A stretch of 64,000 nt of DNA from assembly GCF_947179515.1 (NCBI RefSeq), contig NC_067487.1, positions 46,450,514 through 46,514,513 on the forward strand. Direction: 5' to 3'. Position numbers and translations under genes: made by a program. This document shows positions 23,452 to 34,053 of the stretch, piece after piece; position 1 is the stretch's first letter, and each line of letters starts with the position of its first letter. Under the pieces are notes generated by a model that had not been told where the DNA came from, did not search any database, and worked only from the letters and a program-made list of their open reading frames with translations. This DNA is from Apodemus sylvaticus. Taxonomy: Eukaryota > Chordata > Mammalia > Rodentia > Muridae.

Positions 23452-26400
23452 TAATGCACCGTCAAAACAATTTCCTGGGTGAAAATATCCTTTTCTAAAG
23501 TAACCGATTTGTTTGGGAATGGGAATCTTATTAGTTTACAGTAGACTTGGGACATTCTCATTACCTAGTAGATGCAAGAAACACAGGTGACAAGGAAGAA
23601 CAGGGAGAGCAAATGCGACAGATGGACAATCAAGAAATTAAATTTTTTTTTTCTCAAAGAATACACAAAGAAACCCGAAGGACCGTACAGTATGCCACCT
23701 AATCTCAGGACTGTCAGTTTCAAAGTTGCTTTTTAAAGTACCCTTTTCACGCTGATGTTTTTGCAGCTAATAATGGGGATTGCTAACTCAGCTTTTCTTG
23801 TAGGTCAAGGAACATTTTAAAGAAATAACTGAGTCATTCTGGGAGGACAGACTCCCAAACCCTGTCATTACCTCGCAAAATTTAATTGTAACAGTGTGGA
23901 GGACATCTGTAAGGAACGGACAAAATTATCTGTATCTCTTATATCATTTTAGAATAAGCGTATGTCCCATAAGGGAGTTTCCAAACTGCTCACGCCATAG
24001 GTATGCACACTGCTCTATGTGAAATCAAGTCAGAATTCTAGAACGCTGCCAAGAGGCAGGTCAAGATACATGGAGAAAGCTTCAGGCTTCAAGCTGAGTG
24101 CGCTTCCCAGTGAGAACTGTTGTCCTCCAAACACAGAAAGTGACATTCAGTAGAAGTCCGCGCTTCACACGATTTTAACCATGTTGTGCATTTTCTAATA
24201 AAAGATTCGCCATCGTGGAAATTCTGAGAAGATCCTTGTCTACAGTTCCTTCACAGAACTCCCTGTCGCTGAGCAATACCAATACAAAATAAAAGATGCA
24301 AATTAGGGGTGCATTATTTGGTGACATGTATTAAAGAAAGGAGAAAGGCGCACACCGTGTAGACAATGTCTAAACAGGAATTACGGTTGGGTGTGATAGA
24401 TAAATACCATACAAATCACATGTATGCTTCTTCCAGAAGACAACTGCTGCCTCCAGATTAAAACCCCTAAGGATTGAGTGCAGTGTTTAGAAACTCTGAA
24501 CCCAGTAATGCTTGGAAATACTCCTTTCACATTTCTACTCTATTATTTTCAAATAAAACACCATGTTCCATGCACGCGCATCAAAATTAACAGGCATTAT
24601 AATCACAAATTTCAGCTGCAGTATTGACACACTAATTTAGAATCTGTATTTCCCAAGCTAGAATTAATGAAGCAGGAAACTAATCAAGTCACTGGGCCTC
24701 ATAATTCTGCTTCAAAAATCTGTTTCATAGTCTTCATATTTTTTTCAATTAATATTTGCAGCAGTAAAAACATTTAATGGTGCTTTTCTAAGGTAGCACT
24801 TTTGAAAAAGGTACATGACTTTGAATTAAGGATACCTATGAACATCAAGTCAAATAAAACTGTTGAAAATATGAAAATAAGGACTGTTTCTTTCACATTA
24901 ACAAAATGTGTCATTATATATGGCCTGGTAAAACCAATGAAACAAAAATAAGATTTCTTTTAAAAAAGCCATAAAGTTAAAAAAACAAAACAAAACAGTG
25001 GTCAGCAACCATGTAGAGAGAAAATAGGATTACACTATTGAGTACTATATCAACTTAACTTCTCAGAAAATACTCCTGGTCTACTTAGTAACTTCAGAAC
25101 TGAAGGAAGCTCTCCAAAGGCAGTTGTAAAACAAATTAGATACAATTACAATTCAATACAAATAAAACTCCAAACGATTTACTCTTAAGAGTTCTCATTT
25201 TACAACTTTACCATTTAAATTAGACCAAATTTTCTCCTATTCTATCGACTGAGCTACTTGGCATGAACATAGCTTTTTCTAATATGTCTTCCATAGAGTA
25301 AAGTTGATGATACGAATATATCCTGGAAAACTACAGTAACCACACCTCCCCTAAAGTGAGCAAAACAAACATCTGGTGTTAGAACTGCCTGGCTTTCCAA
25401 CAGTATATAGGGTGTCTGTCCTTTTACCCAGTATTTTCCCATGGTGTGTGTTTGTTTTGTTTAAAAAAAAAAATGTATGCTTCTACTATCAGTTTTTAAG
25501 AAACAAAATCTTAAAATTCTGGTAAGCTGAACAAATCACTCCCAGGTTAAGGAGTAAAGAGAAGAGAAAGATATGTTACCTACAAGATTCCACTTGCTTC
25601 TCCAAGGGCAACGAGATAGTTGGGCAGGTTGCCCATTTTGTGGGTTATGGAGTAATTTTAACCATTGTCTTCCTTTCTTAATTCTGTGCTCCACACAGAC
25701 AGCAGCAGGCACAGCAGGAGATGGAGCTAAAATATTTAACTTCCTGATGATTTTTATCTCGGAATCCCAGTGGCCGCTCATGTCTCTCCTCTGGGTCTCA
25801 CTGGCTTGTTGTATCCACTCTTAACAGTTATCTTAATAAACAAGTAAATTCTTGAATCTTACTTGAGCGACCAGACAAATTCTGGCACATTTCCCCCCCA
25901 GAAAACATACAATCGAGTAATTTTCCGGAAGAGGTGAGCTCAAGCCTGCGCACACTGTTTTGTCTTAACTGTGTCTCGCTGTCAGCACTTCCTGGGAAGC
26001 TGAATGTATCTTCCTTGATTTTTTTTTTCCCAGCAGAATTTCCCCCTCAAAACTCACAGATACTTTGCAGGGTGAAATATCAACCGTCTAACACCCAAAG
26101 CACCACCAAATATACACAAACTAGCAGGCACAAACAAGCAAACACTCATACAGCTCTAAGACGCAGAGCAAGGGGCACCTTAATGGGAGGAAGCACAGCA
26201 GGAGATGTCTAAAGACCTTTCTACACAAAGGGCCAAGATGGAGTTCAAGTAATGCAGGCCTCTGCTTTCAAACGTCCTACCCTGGCCTGCTGGTTCCAAC
26301 CCAGTTTGATGTTATGGGTTATACAACACAGAAGATTCCGTTTCACAACTCCATTTTTATGCTACTAGTAAGGTATTGATTTAATTCTTAAAACATTCCC

Positions 26401-26980
26401 AAGCGTATTTCAAGCAGGCTTTATATAAACACACTAGAAAGAGTAACCCCTTTGTCATTAAGGGAAAGACTGGGTGCTTCCCTTCCCTTTCACAGCCAAA
26501 CTGAAGCACTTCATTTATGCATCTACAGACCTTAGGTCTACCAAGGCACTCTCCCCTGCCCTATAAAATACTCCAAATGCTCTGCTATACACCATCATAT
26601 ACCTCTATGATATATGTTGATATGTGTTGACAACTTTACCTGAAACACCTTCAAGCTGGAATTATATACATTCTATTTTCAAGCAAAATCACCTGAGAAA
26701 ATGATGTAAAGTTGACACAAGTGGGAAGGGAAACGAAAGTTCTCATGCATCCCAGGGTGGAATCATTTTGACACAATATGAATATTCCATATTGATGAAC
26801 ATATGGAATCAGCTAGTGAATCAAAAAGGGATACTTACGCTTCTTTTAAGGAGAAATAGTCAGCACACACACGGAATACTCAGAACCAATTAACTGCTAG
26901 AAGATTCCATTCAATGTGAATCTTTAATTCCTATAGAGGGTGCTGTGAATGATGTATTAAGTTTAAATAGTGTTTGTGTT
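23452..26980. other. SINE-free unique intron flanking the Arl15 exon
   Basis: About 3.5 kb of unique sequence. The 24280-24780 part is dense in AT-rich homeodomain-like cores (TTAATTAAT-type, ATGCAAATTA) in complex sequence, the look of conserved noncoding DNA. No gene recognised. Confidence 0.55.
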
Positions 26981-27108
26981 GGGGCTGGAGACATGGCCCT
27001 TCGGTTCCCAGTGAGTCTGATGCCTGCCGCCTCCGAGGGCATCCACACTCACATTCATGTACCCTCCCCACCATAATTGAAAATGATGAAAATAAATCTT
27101 TCAAAAAA
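26981..27108 (+). mobile_element. B3/B2-type SINE, internally deleted
   Basis: Starts GGGGCTGGAGACATGGCCC and ends AATGATGAAAATAAATC with A-rich sequence. It lies about 390 bp downstream of the Arl15 donor in gene sense. Confidence 0.75.
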
Positions 27109-27487
27109 GTTTATCTTAGTTGTGTCTGATATCTAAGAAAATGTTTCTTTAAAAGCCCGAAGAAATCCTGTCAGCTACTACATCTATCATCATTCTAGCA
27201 TATCATCCACACATTTATACATAGATAATTATATTTATAGGAACACTTAGTTTCCAGACTGCCTGTGAGAACGACAACGTACTTTAGAGTCAAGCACCTC
27301 ACAATGTAAACCAGCTCAGCCCTGGTTAACGACGCATAATGGACTTCCCACTTCCCATGAGAATGATGGTTCTATAGCAAAACCATCATGTCCTGCACAC
27401 TCATAGCTGTTCGGTCTTCCTGGATGGCACAGTGGCGGCAAGAGCTCAACACTCAAACCCAGTGGACAGACATAGAACACTCAGGAG

Positions 27488-27500
27488 ACATGCGTACCTC
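27488..27500 (-). promoter_or_regulatory. Splice donor of the Arl15 exon
   Basis: On the minus strand the exon ends CAAGAG followed by GTACGC, with the GT at 27497-27496. Position +4 is C rather than the consensus A, while +5 G is kept, so the site is moderate in strength. Read-through would add about 14 intron-coded residues before a stop. Confidence 0.88.
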
Positions 27501-27706
27501 TTGTACTGAGCGAGCTGCTGGCTTGTCTTGATGATTGGCCAATATCAAAAAGGGTAAAGTGCATAACTGTGGGTGCTGGAGAGCAGAGTGCAGTTCACTT
27601 CTAGCAGTTTCTAAATCATCCTCTGAAGAGGCGCTGTCTAATACGAATATTACCCCTTGAGATCCTTGGTAGTAGCGGCTCCAGTATTTCCGGATATTAT
27701 CAGCTC
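27498..27706 (-). CDS. Arl15: Internal coding exon of Arl15 (ADP-ribosylation factor-like GTPase 15)
   Basis: The minus strand reads as a split Gly codon plus 69 full codons, beginning GADNIRKYWSRYYQ and ending ARSVQE. I recognise this as the middle of ARL15, an Arf-family small GTPase of about 204 residues; the exon covers roughly residues 85-154. Seen: the segment after the switch II GG, the beta strand GVIFVLDSA (exon residues 17-25), a helix rich in acidic residues, and PFLILANHQDKP carrying the G4 guanine-specificity motif as NHQD (57-60) instead of the usual NKxD. The P-loop, switch I and C-terminal strand/helix lie in exons outside the window. From family knowledge, ARL15 is a membrane/Golgi-associated GTPase linked to adiponectin and insulin traits and to CNNM magnesium transporters. 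Boundaries follow the splice signals; 209 bp fits entry after one codon base and exit in phase 0. Identity is from memory of the family, not a search. Confidence 0.95.
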
Positions 27707-27745
27707 CTGTCAAAACAAAATACAATACGTTTCCATTTTAAAAAT
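27707..27745 (-). promoter_or_regulatory. Splice acceptor and polypyrimidine tract of the Arl15 exon
   Basis: Read on the minus strand, the bases before the exon run through a T-rich tract (TATTTTGTTTTGACAG) with the invariant AG at 27708-27707. The reading frame is open a few codons upstream, but similarity to ARL15 starts exactly after this AG. No single branch point stands out. Confidence 0.88.
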
Positions 27746-28194
27746 AGTACTCATCAACTTAAAAACGGGCTGATAACAATTCCTACTGGAAACCAATGTA
27801 TCTTTGCAAAGCCTGAGCGGTGAAGTCTGTGGTACAGACTAGGAATCTAAAACACAGACCATGTAGAAAAGATGAAGGCATTATAGCCCAAGGAATGCAG
27901 CCGGGAAACAGAGCACAGAGTGATCTTCACGCTTTGCATCAAAATAGAGGGAAAATGACTAGGAAAACTCTTCTTTTATTAAAGACAAAGGACAAAAGAA
28001 TGTTTTAGACTTTGTTTATCAGTCCCAAATGAACTACGCTCTCCTCAAACTGAGTGACATCCCAAGTCAGACAGCAATGTGACCCACACATTCACCAAGT
28101 CATCTTGTTACACCATTGCTGTCAGCTTCGTGGTAACTCTTAACAGAATAAGACCACGCTTGAAATATTCACCAAGTGTTCATGTGGTGGAAAC

Positions 28195-28505
28195 TTCATT
28201 TTTTTAATTTTATGTTGATGGCGTTTGGAGCCGGGACTCATGGAGGTAATCGGGATTAGAGATATGAGGTCAGGACGCCATGATGGGATAGGGCTTTATG
28301 AAAGGAGGAACAGACAACCACAGTTCCCTGCTCAGTGTCTCTGATGTCAACTACCACACCAAGACGCAGTGTGACCCTCACCAGACACGGAGCCTCAACC
28401 TGGGACATTCCTGCCTCCAGACTTGCAGTAAATTTCCTGTCCTTAGAAATTGCCCAGTCTGTACTTTGTTGTAGCAACAGACACTGGCCTGAGACACAGA
28501 ACTGA
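28195..28505 (+). mobile_element. Ancient MaLR LTR (MLT1/MST-like)
   Basis: The order of blocks matches MLT1/MST LTRs: GTTGATGGCGTTTGGAGCCG, GATATGAGGTCAGGACGCCA TGATGGG, CCTCACCAGACACGGAGCCT, then AGTAAATTTCCTGTCCTTAG and GCCCAGTCTGTACTTTGTTG. High divergence suggests insertion before the rodent-primate split. Its 5' edge is about 0.49 kb upstream of the exon in gene sense. Confidence 0.7.
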
Positions 28506-28778
28506 ACTGCCTTGTTTAACTCCATGTACAGAGTTATTAGCATAATAACTTTTTATGACTAAATACTGAAGTTTGTGAACCACTAAACTCTTGGCCTTTC
28601 TTGTACCTGAATAAATCCACTTGGGGTCACTACTCATGAGGCACAGAGAAGGCAATGTGCATACAGTGTCAGTGAGACACGGTGCTTAGGAGAAAAATCG
28701 AGGACAGTCTTATGGCTCTTGGTATTTCTAATTGAATTGTTTTAATAATTGAATTCTGAATTGAATTTGCCCAGGAAG

Positions 28779-28779
28779 G

Positions 28780-28827
<48 letters not shown>
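28779..28827. repeat. (TG)n microsatellite
   Basis: About 24 TG units without interruption. Confidence 0.95.
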
Positions 28828-28829
<2 letters not shown>

Positions 28830-30555
28830 AACAAAAGGTATACAGTTGGTTATATAACAAGAATTAAATAAGTAATTTACTAATCTGCACCACATAATCT
28901 AATCCCAATCAGTTAATAACTAGGTTTCTTTTTTGGTTTTTTTGTTTGCTTGTTTTTCTTTTTGTTTTTTGTCACATATTGAACATTTAGCTCCTGTGTG
29001 TGACAAACTGAGTTAAATGTAAGGGATCAAGACAGTACAGTTTGGGACCAGAGTTAGGGTACACTGGCTTGCAACAACCATTCATGTCTATTTCTTCCCA
29101 CCTCCATGTTCAGTGATGTCATATTAGCAGCTCAACATGAGCCATGGAGGGAATATTCTTCTGGTAGAAGTGATTCAGGCCTGTTCTCCCTGGCAAGCCA
29201 ACACATCACTGATAAAACTGGGTAGCTCCTATTCTCAGTGAGAAATAGGAAATCTAAAGGTCCCGATAACAGCTTATTAACCACTGACATGTCTGCTTAG
29301 AACAAGGCAAATAAATTAAAAATTAATACGTGTGACAAAGCAGTTAACATTTACTAAGAATTTACTATATTCCTGGCAGCATGCTAAGGGTTGAGAATAC
29401 CATACAATTCTTCCAATAGGGCTGTAAGTTTAACTGACTTAGGTTCTGAAACTAATTTTCAGATCCTAAACTGAAAGATAACTCACCATTATAGGATACT
29501 GAAGAGCCTATATACATAAAAGCATTTGGGGAGGGAGGAGTGGTTGAAAAATGGCCTTAAATAAACAAACAGGATGGGTGTGAACAGTGTTGATACCCAA
29601 TAGAAAGGACGGAACCAAGGAAACAAATAGAAAATAAAGAGCAAAAAAATTTCAACCCTGGATTATTTGACATGTGAAATTGATTGCTTAAGTAATTAGG
29701 GAAACCAATAGAACAAGAGAGCTACTAAGATTAGCCACACCAAAGGTGATGTGCCCTAGAAGCACAACCGGCAATGGCCCTGTTTGCATGCATGATTATA
29801 GAAAGAATGCTGTCAAGAAAAGTCAGGAGTGAAAGCGGTACACTAGACGGGGGCAGAATGGTGGTAAAGATCTGACGTCAGAGATCTCAGTTCAGCTTGA
29901 TGCTCCAAGGAGCTCTTGGAGTCTGGATCAAATCACCTAAGATGTTCAGTCCAGAGGCCACGCTATCTCTGCATAGTTACTGGCTGTGAGCCACCGCTAG
30001 GTATTTGGAGGGGGGCTGGGACCAGATTTCATCATTTCCCAACATATCTGGCTGGGGCAGTTACTGTCAGCCAAGAGTGGTCCTCTAGAGAAGGGTACAG
30101 GTGTGAGTCATTAGCAGCCAATAGCACAGCAGCTGGGAGACGGATGCACTGGCCCAGTAAAGGAGATCTGCGTATGATACTGACAGCATCTGTTACAAGC
30201 TAAATCCAGACACTATCCATATGCTAGAAACCCATCCATAAGTCTGCGGGACAGAAGTGACAGCCGACTCATTCAGTGATGACTATTTAAAAATAACAAA
30301 GGACCGTGTGTGTATGTACCAAAATTTACTACAAATTTTACTAACATAAAAATGTGAGATACACAATTTTCATGTAACAATGCGAGTGTGTGTTCTACTG
30401 TTAATTCCACAAAGCAGATGAGCACGTACAGAAAGCCTTCGTTGATTTTGGAACCATAGAAAGCCAGTGGATGCCACTCACCAGTAACTAGTTTTTCCAT
30501 GCTCGGTGATGGCCTATGTGTCTTATGGGGACTTTAAGCTGATGAGGTAAGCAAT
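28830..30555. other. Unique intron with a consensus CRE motif
   Basis: No transposon recognised apart from a T-rich run at about 28926-28970. The sequence at 29860-30200 is less AT-rich and holds the palindrome TGACGTCA (29873-29880) and AGCCAATAGC near 30116. Whether it is regulatory cannot be told from sequence alone. Confidence 0.5.
29873..29880. promoter_or_regulatory. Consensus cAMP-response element (TGACGTCA)
   Basis: A perfect CRE octamer, flanked by AGATC on the left and GAGATCT on the right, so the local palindrome is extended with a small interruption. CREB/ATF factors bind this octamer; occupancy here is unknown. Confidence 0.4.
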
Positions 30556-30569
30556 ATATTTTTTAATTA

Positions 30570-30780
30570 AATATATATTTGTTTCTACTTTATGTGTATG
30601 AGGGTACTTTCTGTGCATCATGTGTGTACAGTGCCAGCAGAGGTCAGAAGAGGGCATCAGATCTCTTGGAATTGGAATTGAGAAGGTTTTCAGGCACCAA
30701 GTGGGTGCTGGGAACAGAACATGGATTCTCTGCAAGGGCAACACAGTATTCTTGGCCTCTAAACCATCTCGACAGCTCCA
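30570..30780 (-). mobile_element. B3 SINE
   Basis: An inverted B3: CTACTTTATGTGTATGAGGG, the middle GAGGTCAGAAGAGGGCATCA and the head CATCTCGACAGCTCC at 30780. Confidence 0.8.
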
Positions 30781-30931
30781 GAGGGAGTTACTACTATTAT
30801 TTTCAATGTATGGGTACAAAAACCAACACACAAAACTATTATATCCAAGACTATGCATTCAAAACTCACTTAAGTCTAAATGTGGTTGAGGCAGAGTTTT
30901 GATGACCAGAAATGATGAATTAAACAAAAAA

Positions 30932-31205
30932 CTATATTGTGCCCTCCCTCCACCCTAGCCCTTGAGTGGGAAATTCGGACCTCGGTGTTTGCCAGCTAAA
31001 CCGGTTTTTCTGAACAGACCCCAGCAGAGAACCCCTTGGAGAAGGGTTTTCCCCAACCTTTAAATTCAAAATCAGCTATTAAACCTTGGGCCTTGATCAG
31101 CACCATTGTCTTGGTCTCATTCCTTTCTCGTGGTTTTTTTCATCTATGCCCAGAAACCCTTCTAGGTTACCCATTGGACCAACCTGCAGGATAACTACAC
31201 TATAT
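30932..31205 (+). mobile_element. ERVK-like solo LTR with 6-bp target-site duplication
   Basis: The unit 30938-31199 starts TGTGCCCTCC and ends AACTACA. It is flanked by perfect CTATAT copies (30932-30937 and 31200-31205), a length typical of class II (ERVK) integration. An ATTAAA polyadenylation-like signal at 31078-31083 precedes a U5-like segment with CCTTGATCAGCACCATTGTC and TTGGTCTCATTCC. At 262 bp it is short. The exact family was not identified, and no internal region is present. Confidence 0.7.
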
Positions 31206-31254
31206 TGCCACATGAGTCACAGTGGCAGGGAGGGGCTGGAACAAATGATACCTA

Positions 31255-31302
31255 ACACACACATGCACACACACATGCATGCGCACACACATGCATATAC
31301 AC
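31255..31302. repeat. CA/CATG-rich alternating repeat
   Basis: Forty-eight bases of strict purine-pyrimidine alternation made of CA and CATG/CGCA units. Confidence 0.85.
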
Positions 31303-31485
31303 CCCAAGGGACACTACTTGTAAAACATTTCCCAATCAACTGTCCCAATCAATACTTTTAAAGTATCTAGTCCATACAAGACAATGAGGAAGAGTGTAAA
31401 TAGATATATTGAGGAAGCTATTATTCATCTTAATTTAAAATATAAAATCGTATACTAGTAACATCAAGTATAAGGCCTGTAAATC

Positions 31486-31679
31486 TATCAGAAGGAGCTG
31501 GGTGTGGTGGTGCACACCTTTAATCCCAGTACTCCAGAGACACAGAGAGGTGGACCTCTGTGAGTTCAAGGCCGTCCTGGTCAACAAAGAAAGTTCCAAG
31601 GACAGCCAAGGTTGTAACAGAAAGAATCTTTGTCTTGGGAAAACAAACAAGAAACAAACAAAAACTTGTATCAGAAGGA
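31486..31679 (+). mobile_element. B1 SINE with perfect 11-bp target-site duplication
   Basis: Begins GCTGGGTGTGGTGGTGCACA and has a tail of AAACAAACAAG units. TATCAGAAGGA occurs at 31486-31496 and 31669-31679. Confidence 0.92.
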
Positions 31680-32568
31680 ACAGATATACCCACACACTAC
31701 ATGATGTCCACGGCACCAATTATAAAAGAAAACACTGAACACATATTTAAGAAAGTCATTCACTGGAAACTCAGGGGACACAATGGTAATCCAACTCAAT
31801 CATCTCTTTCAAAGAGAAACAATACTTTTATTTGCCATATTTAGAAATATGTAAGGCTTCAAAATGGTAAGACAAGATGACAAGACCTCAATCAACAGTA
31901 CTGATGAACATGGGGGACAGGGGTGGGGGGAACAATTAAAACCAAAGGAAAATACTGTAATTTTTCAAGTGTTCTTTGTATGATAGAAGATATATTTTAT
32001 TGTTAAGAGTGAATTTTGCTCTCTTACAACAAAATCTACATGAAACCTTGGGAATGCCTGAATTTCTTCACAAACACCAAGTTTGGAATCCTAAACTGCC
32101 ATTTATCCAAAAGCCAATTTAGTTAGTGGCAGCCTAACCCAGACTAAGGCCAAGGAAACCAGTGGAGAGAATGGGTGGCAGGGTGGACGACAGCTGAGCA
32201 ACCAAATCAAAATGAGAAGTGGTTGTGTCACCGTCACCAAGCTGTAAGGATGGTGACAATTGGGAAGATCATGGTCTCCTATTTGATGGTCACTTTCCAC
32301 TCAGGAAGGGCATACCACCTCACAGAGCCTGAAGCCACTCTGACCCCAAATTCTGGGGTCACTCTGACTGAAAACTGCATGCCTTATAGCCCTTAAACTA
32401 CAAGTACATAAAATGTCTAGGTACCAAACTCAACCATGGTATATAGTGTTTACACTTAGATCTAAAACCAAGAGGAAGCGTTAATAGAAGAGCTGTGGGG
32501 AAGGCTGGTGCTAACTGCCCTGACCACTGAAGGCCTGATATTGACTTATGAGAAGTTGTGAGAACAGT

Positions 32569-32864
32569 CTGGGGAGAGGCTCAGAGGGCACAGTGCTTGC
32601 AGTGTCAAGGATGAGGACAGGTCCCCAGAGCCTTCACATGGGTTCTTCATCCATGTGAAGCTAAGCATGATCCTACAGAGAGAGGAGGCAGAGACAAAAA
32701 CTCCATAGAAGAACCCAGGCTAACTAGTGTGGCATATGCAGTGGTGAACAAGAGATCCTGTTTCACACAAGATGGAAGGGGACACTGACTTCTGACATTG
32801 TCCTCTGACCTCTACTGTGATACACAGCTGGATGTACCCAAAGAACAGTCACATACATACACTA
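32569..32864 (+). mobile_element. B4-type SINE
   Basis: The head CTGGGGAGAGGCTCAGAGG is followed by a B1-like body (TGGCATATGCAGTGG, GAGGCAGAGACA) and the typical 3' part GACACTGACTTCTGACATTG with a CATACA tail. Diverged. Confidence 0.65.
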
Positions 32865-32865
32865 C

Positions 32866-33046
32866 TGTCTTAGGGTTTCTATTGTGATCAAAGCTTATAA
32901 CCAAAAGCAACTTGGAGAGGAGATTATTTTAGACTACAGTTCCACACCGCAGTCCTTCACCAAGGGAAGTCCTGTAGGAAGGTAGGTAGGAACCAAGGGA
33001 ATGCAGAGGAAACTGGTTTGGTTATAATGGCTTGCTCCACTAGCAG

Positions 33047-33048
<2 letters not shown>
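32866..33048 (-). mobile_element. MaLR LTR fragment
   Basis: TGTCTTAGGGTTTCTATTGTG is the inverted 3' end of a rodent MaLR LTR, followed by AACCAAAAGCAACTTGGAGAG. It breaks off in the adjoining (CA)n, so about half the LTR is missing. Confidence 0.75.
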
Positions 33049-33081
<33 letters not shown>

Positions 33082-33142
33082 CACATAAGAAGAGAAAGAG
33101 TGTGACAGACAGACAGAGAAAGAGAGAGAAAGACAGACAGGG
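33049..33142. repeat. (CA)n followed by purine-rich GAGA/GACA tract
   Basis: A CA run (33049-33079) is followed by a stretch of AGACAGACAG and AGAGAGAAAG units to about 33142. Confidence 0.9.
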
Positions 33143-33658
33143 TAGGGGGCAGTATTAAGATTTTCTTTTTAAACTGTAAGGAACCCAGGGGAACCTAAAA
33201 GTTCATTCTAACAGCTACTAGGGAAGCCACATTCAAAATACCTTAACAAGAATAGAGGAAAATGAGGGGATGAAACATGCTCTCATAGTCAAAATCATAT
33301 CCATGGCATATATAACTGCAGATAATGAAAGAGCTACGGGGAAAAATGACCTGACAAGTTTATTCTGAAAAAGCAAATATTTGGTATTGAAGGAGAAACC
33401 TCCCCTCACCACCCTGACAATGGAGGGGTTCCAAGCTGAAGAAGACAGTCCCAGAAACACGGCGAGAGTTCACCAGCCACAGAAGACCAACAGGTGATTG
33501 CCATCAATTTTCATCCTCTCTAGAACACCTACGGAGCACATAACCTACTCCATCACACTGAGTCTCCCTTTGCCCATTCTGCCGTTACTGTCCTCACTGA
33601 ATGGTTGCGGTAACTGGGCCAGAACATAAGAATTCTGCTCCCAGTCCAGCTAACAGCG

Positions 33659-34053
33659 TGCTGGCTAGTTTTATGTCAACTTGACATAAAAGCTATCATT
33701 CGAATGAGAAAATGTGTCTATAAGGCTGTAGGTGAGTCTATAGAGCATTTTCCTAATTAGTGATTGGTGGAGGATGGCCCAGCCCCTTGTGGGCAGTGTC
33801 ATCCCTAAGCTGGGAGGTCCTAGGATCTCCAAAAAAGCAGGTTGAGCAAGTCACAGAGGAGCAAGCCAGTAAGCAGCATCCCTCCATGGCTTCTGGCTCA
33901 GCTTATGCCTTCAGGATGTCCTGTTTGAGTTCCTGACCCAACTTCCTTTGATGATGTAATGTGATATACACTGTAAGCCAAGTAACCTCTTCCTTCTGAA
34001 AGTTTCTTTGATCCTGGTATTTCATCACAACAATAGGAACCCTACCTAGGACA
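33659..34053 (+). mobile_element. MaLR solo LTR (MT-type)
   Basis: Begins TGCTGGCTAGTTTTATGTCA and ends AACCCTACCTAGGACA, with the GAGGAGCAAGCCAGTAAGCA block and a U5 of the AAGTAACCTCTTCC type. AACAG occurs just outside both ends but is two bases from the start, so the duplication is uncertain. It closely resembles the 3' LTR at 49629-50006. Confidence 0.85.

Larger units (their letters stand above)
1..27497 (-). other. Arl15: Arl15 intron 3' of the exon (gene sense), partial
   Basis: All sequence below the donor site is read as intron of Arl15, because no other ARL15 coding segment or independent gene is visible. It carries rodent SINEs, one MaLR LTR, microsatellites and long unique AT-rich stretches. 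The terminal ARL15 exon is expected further down in gene sense but was not found, so the intron runs past the window edge. Confidence 0.8.
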
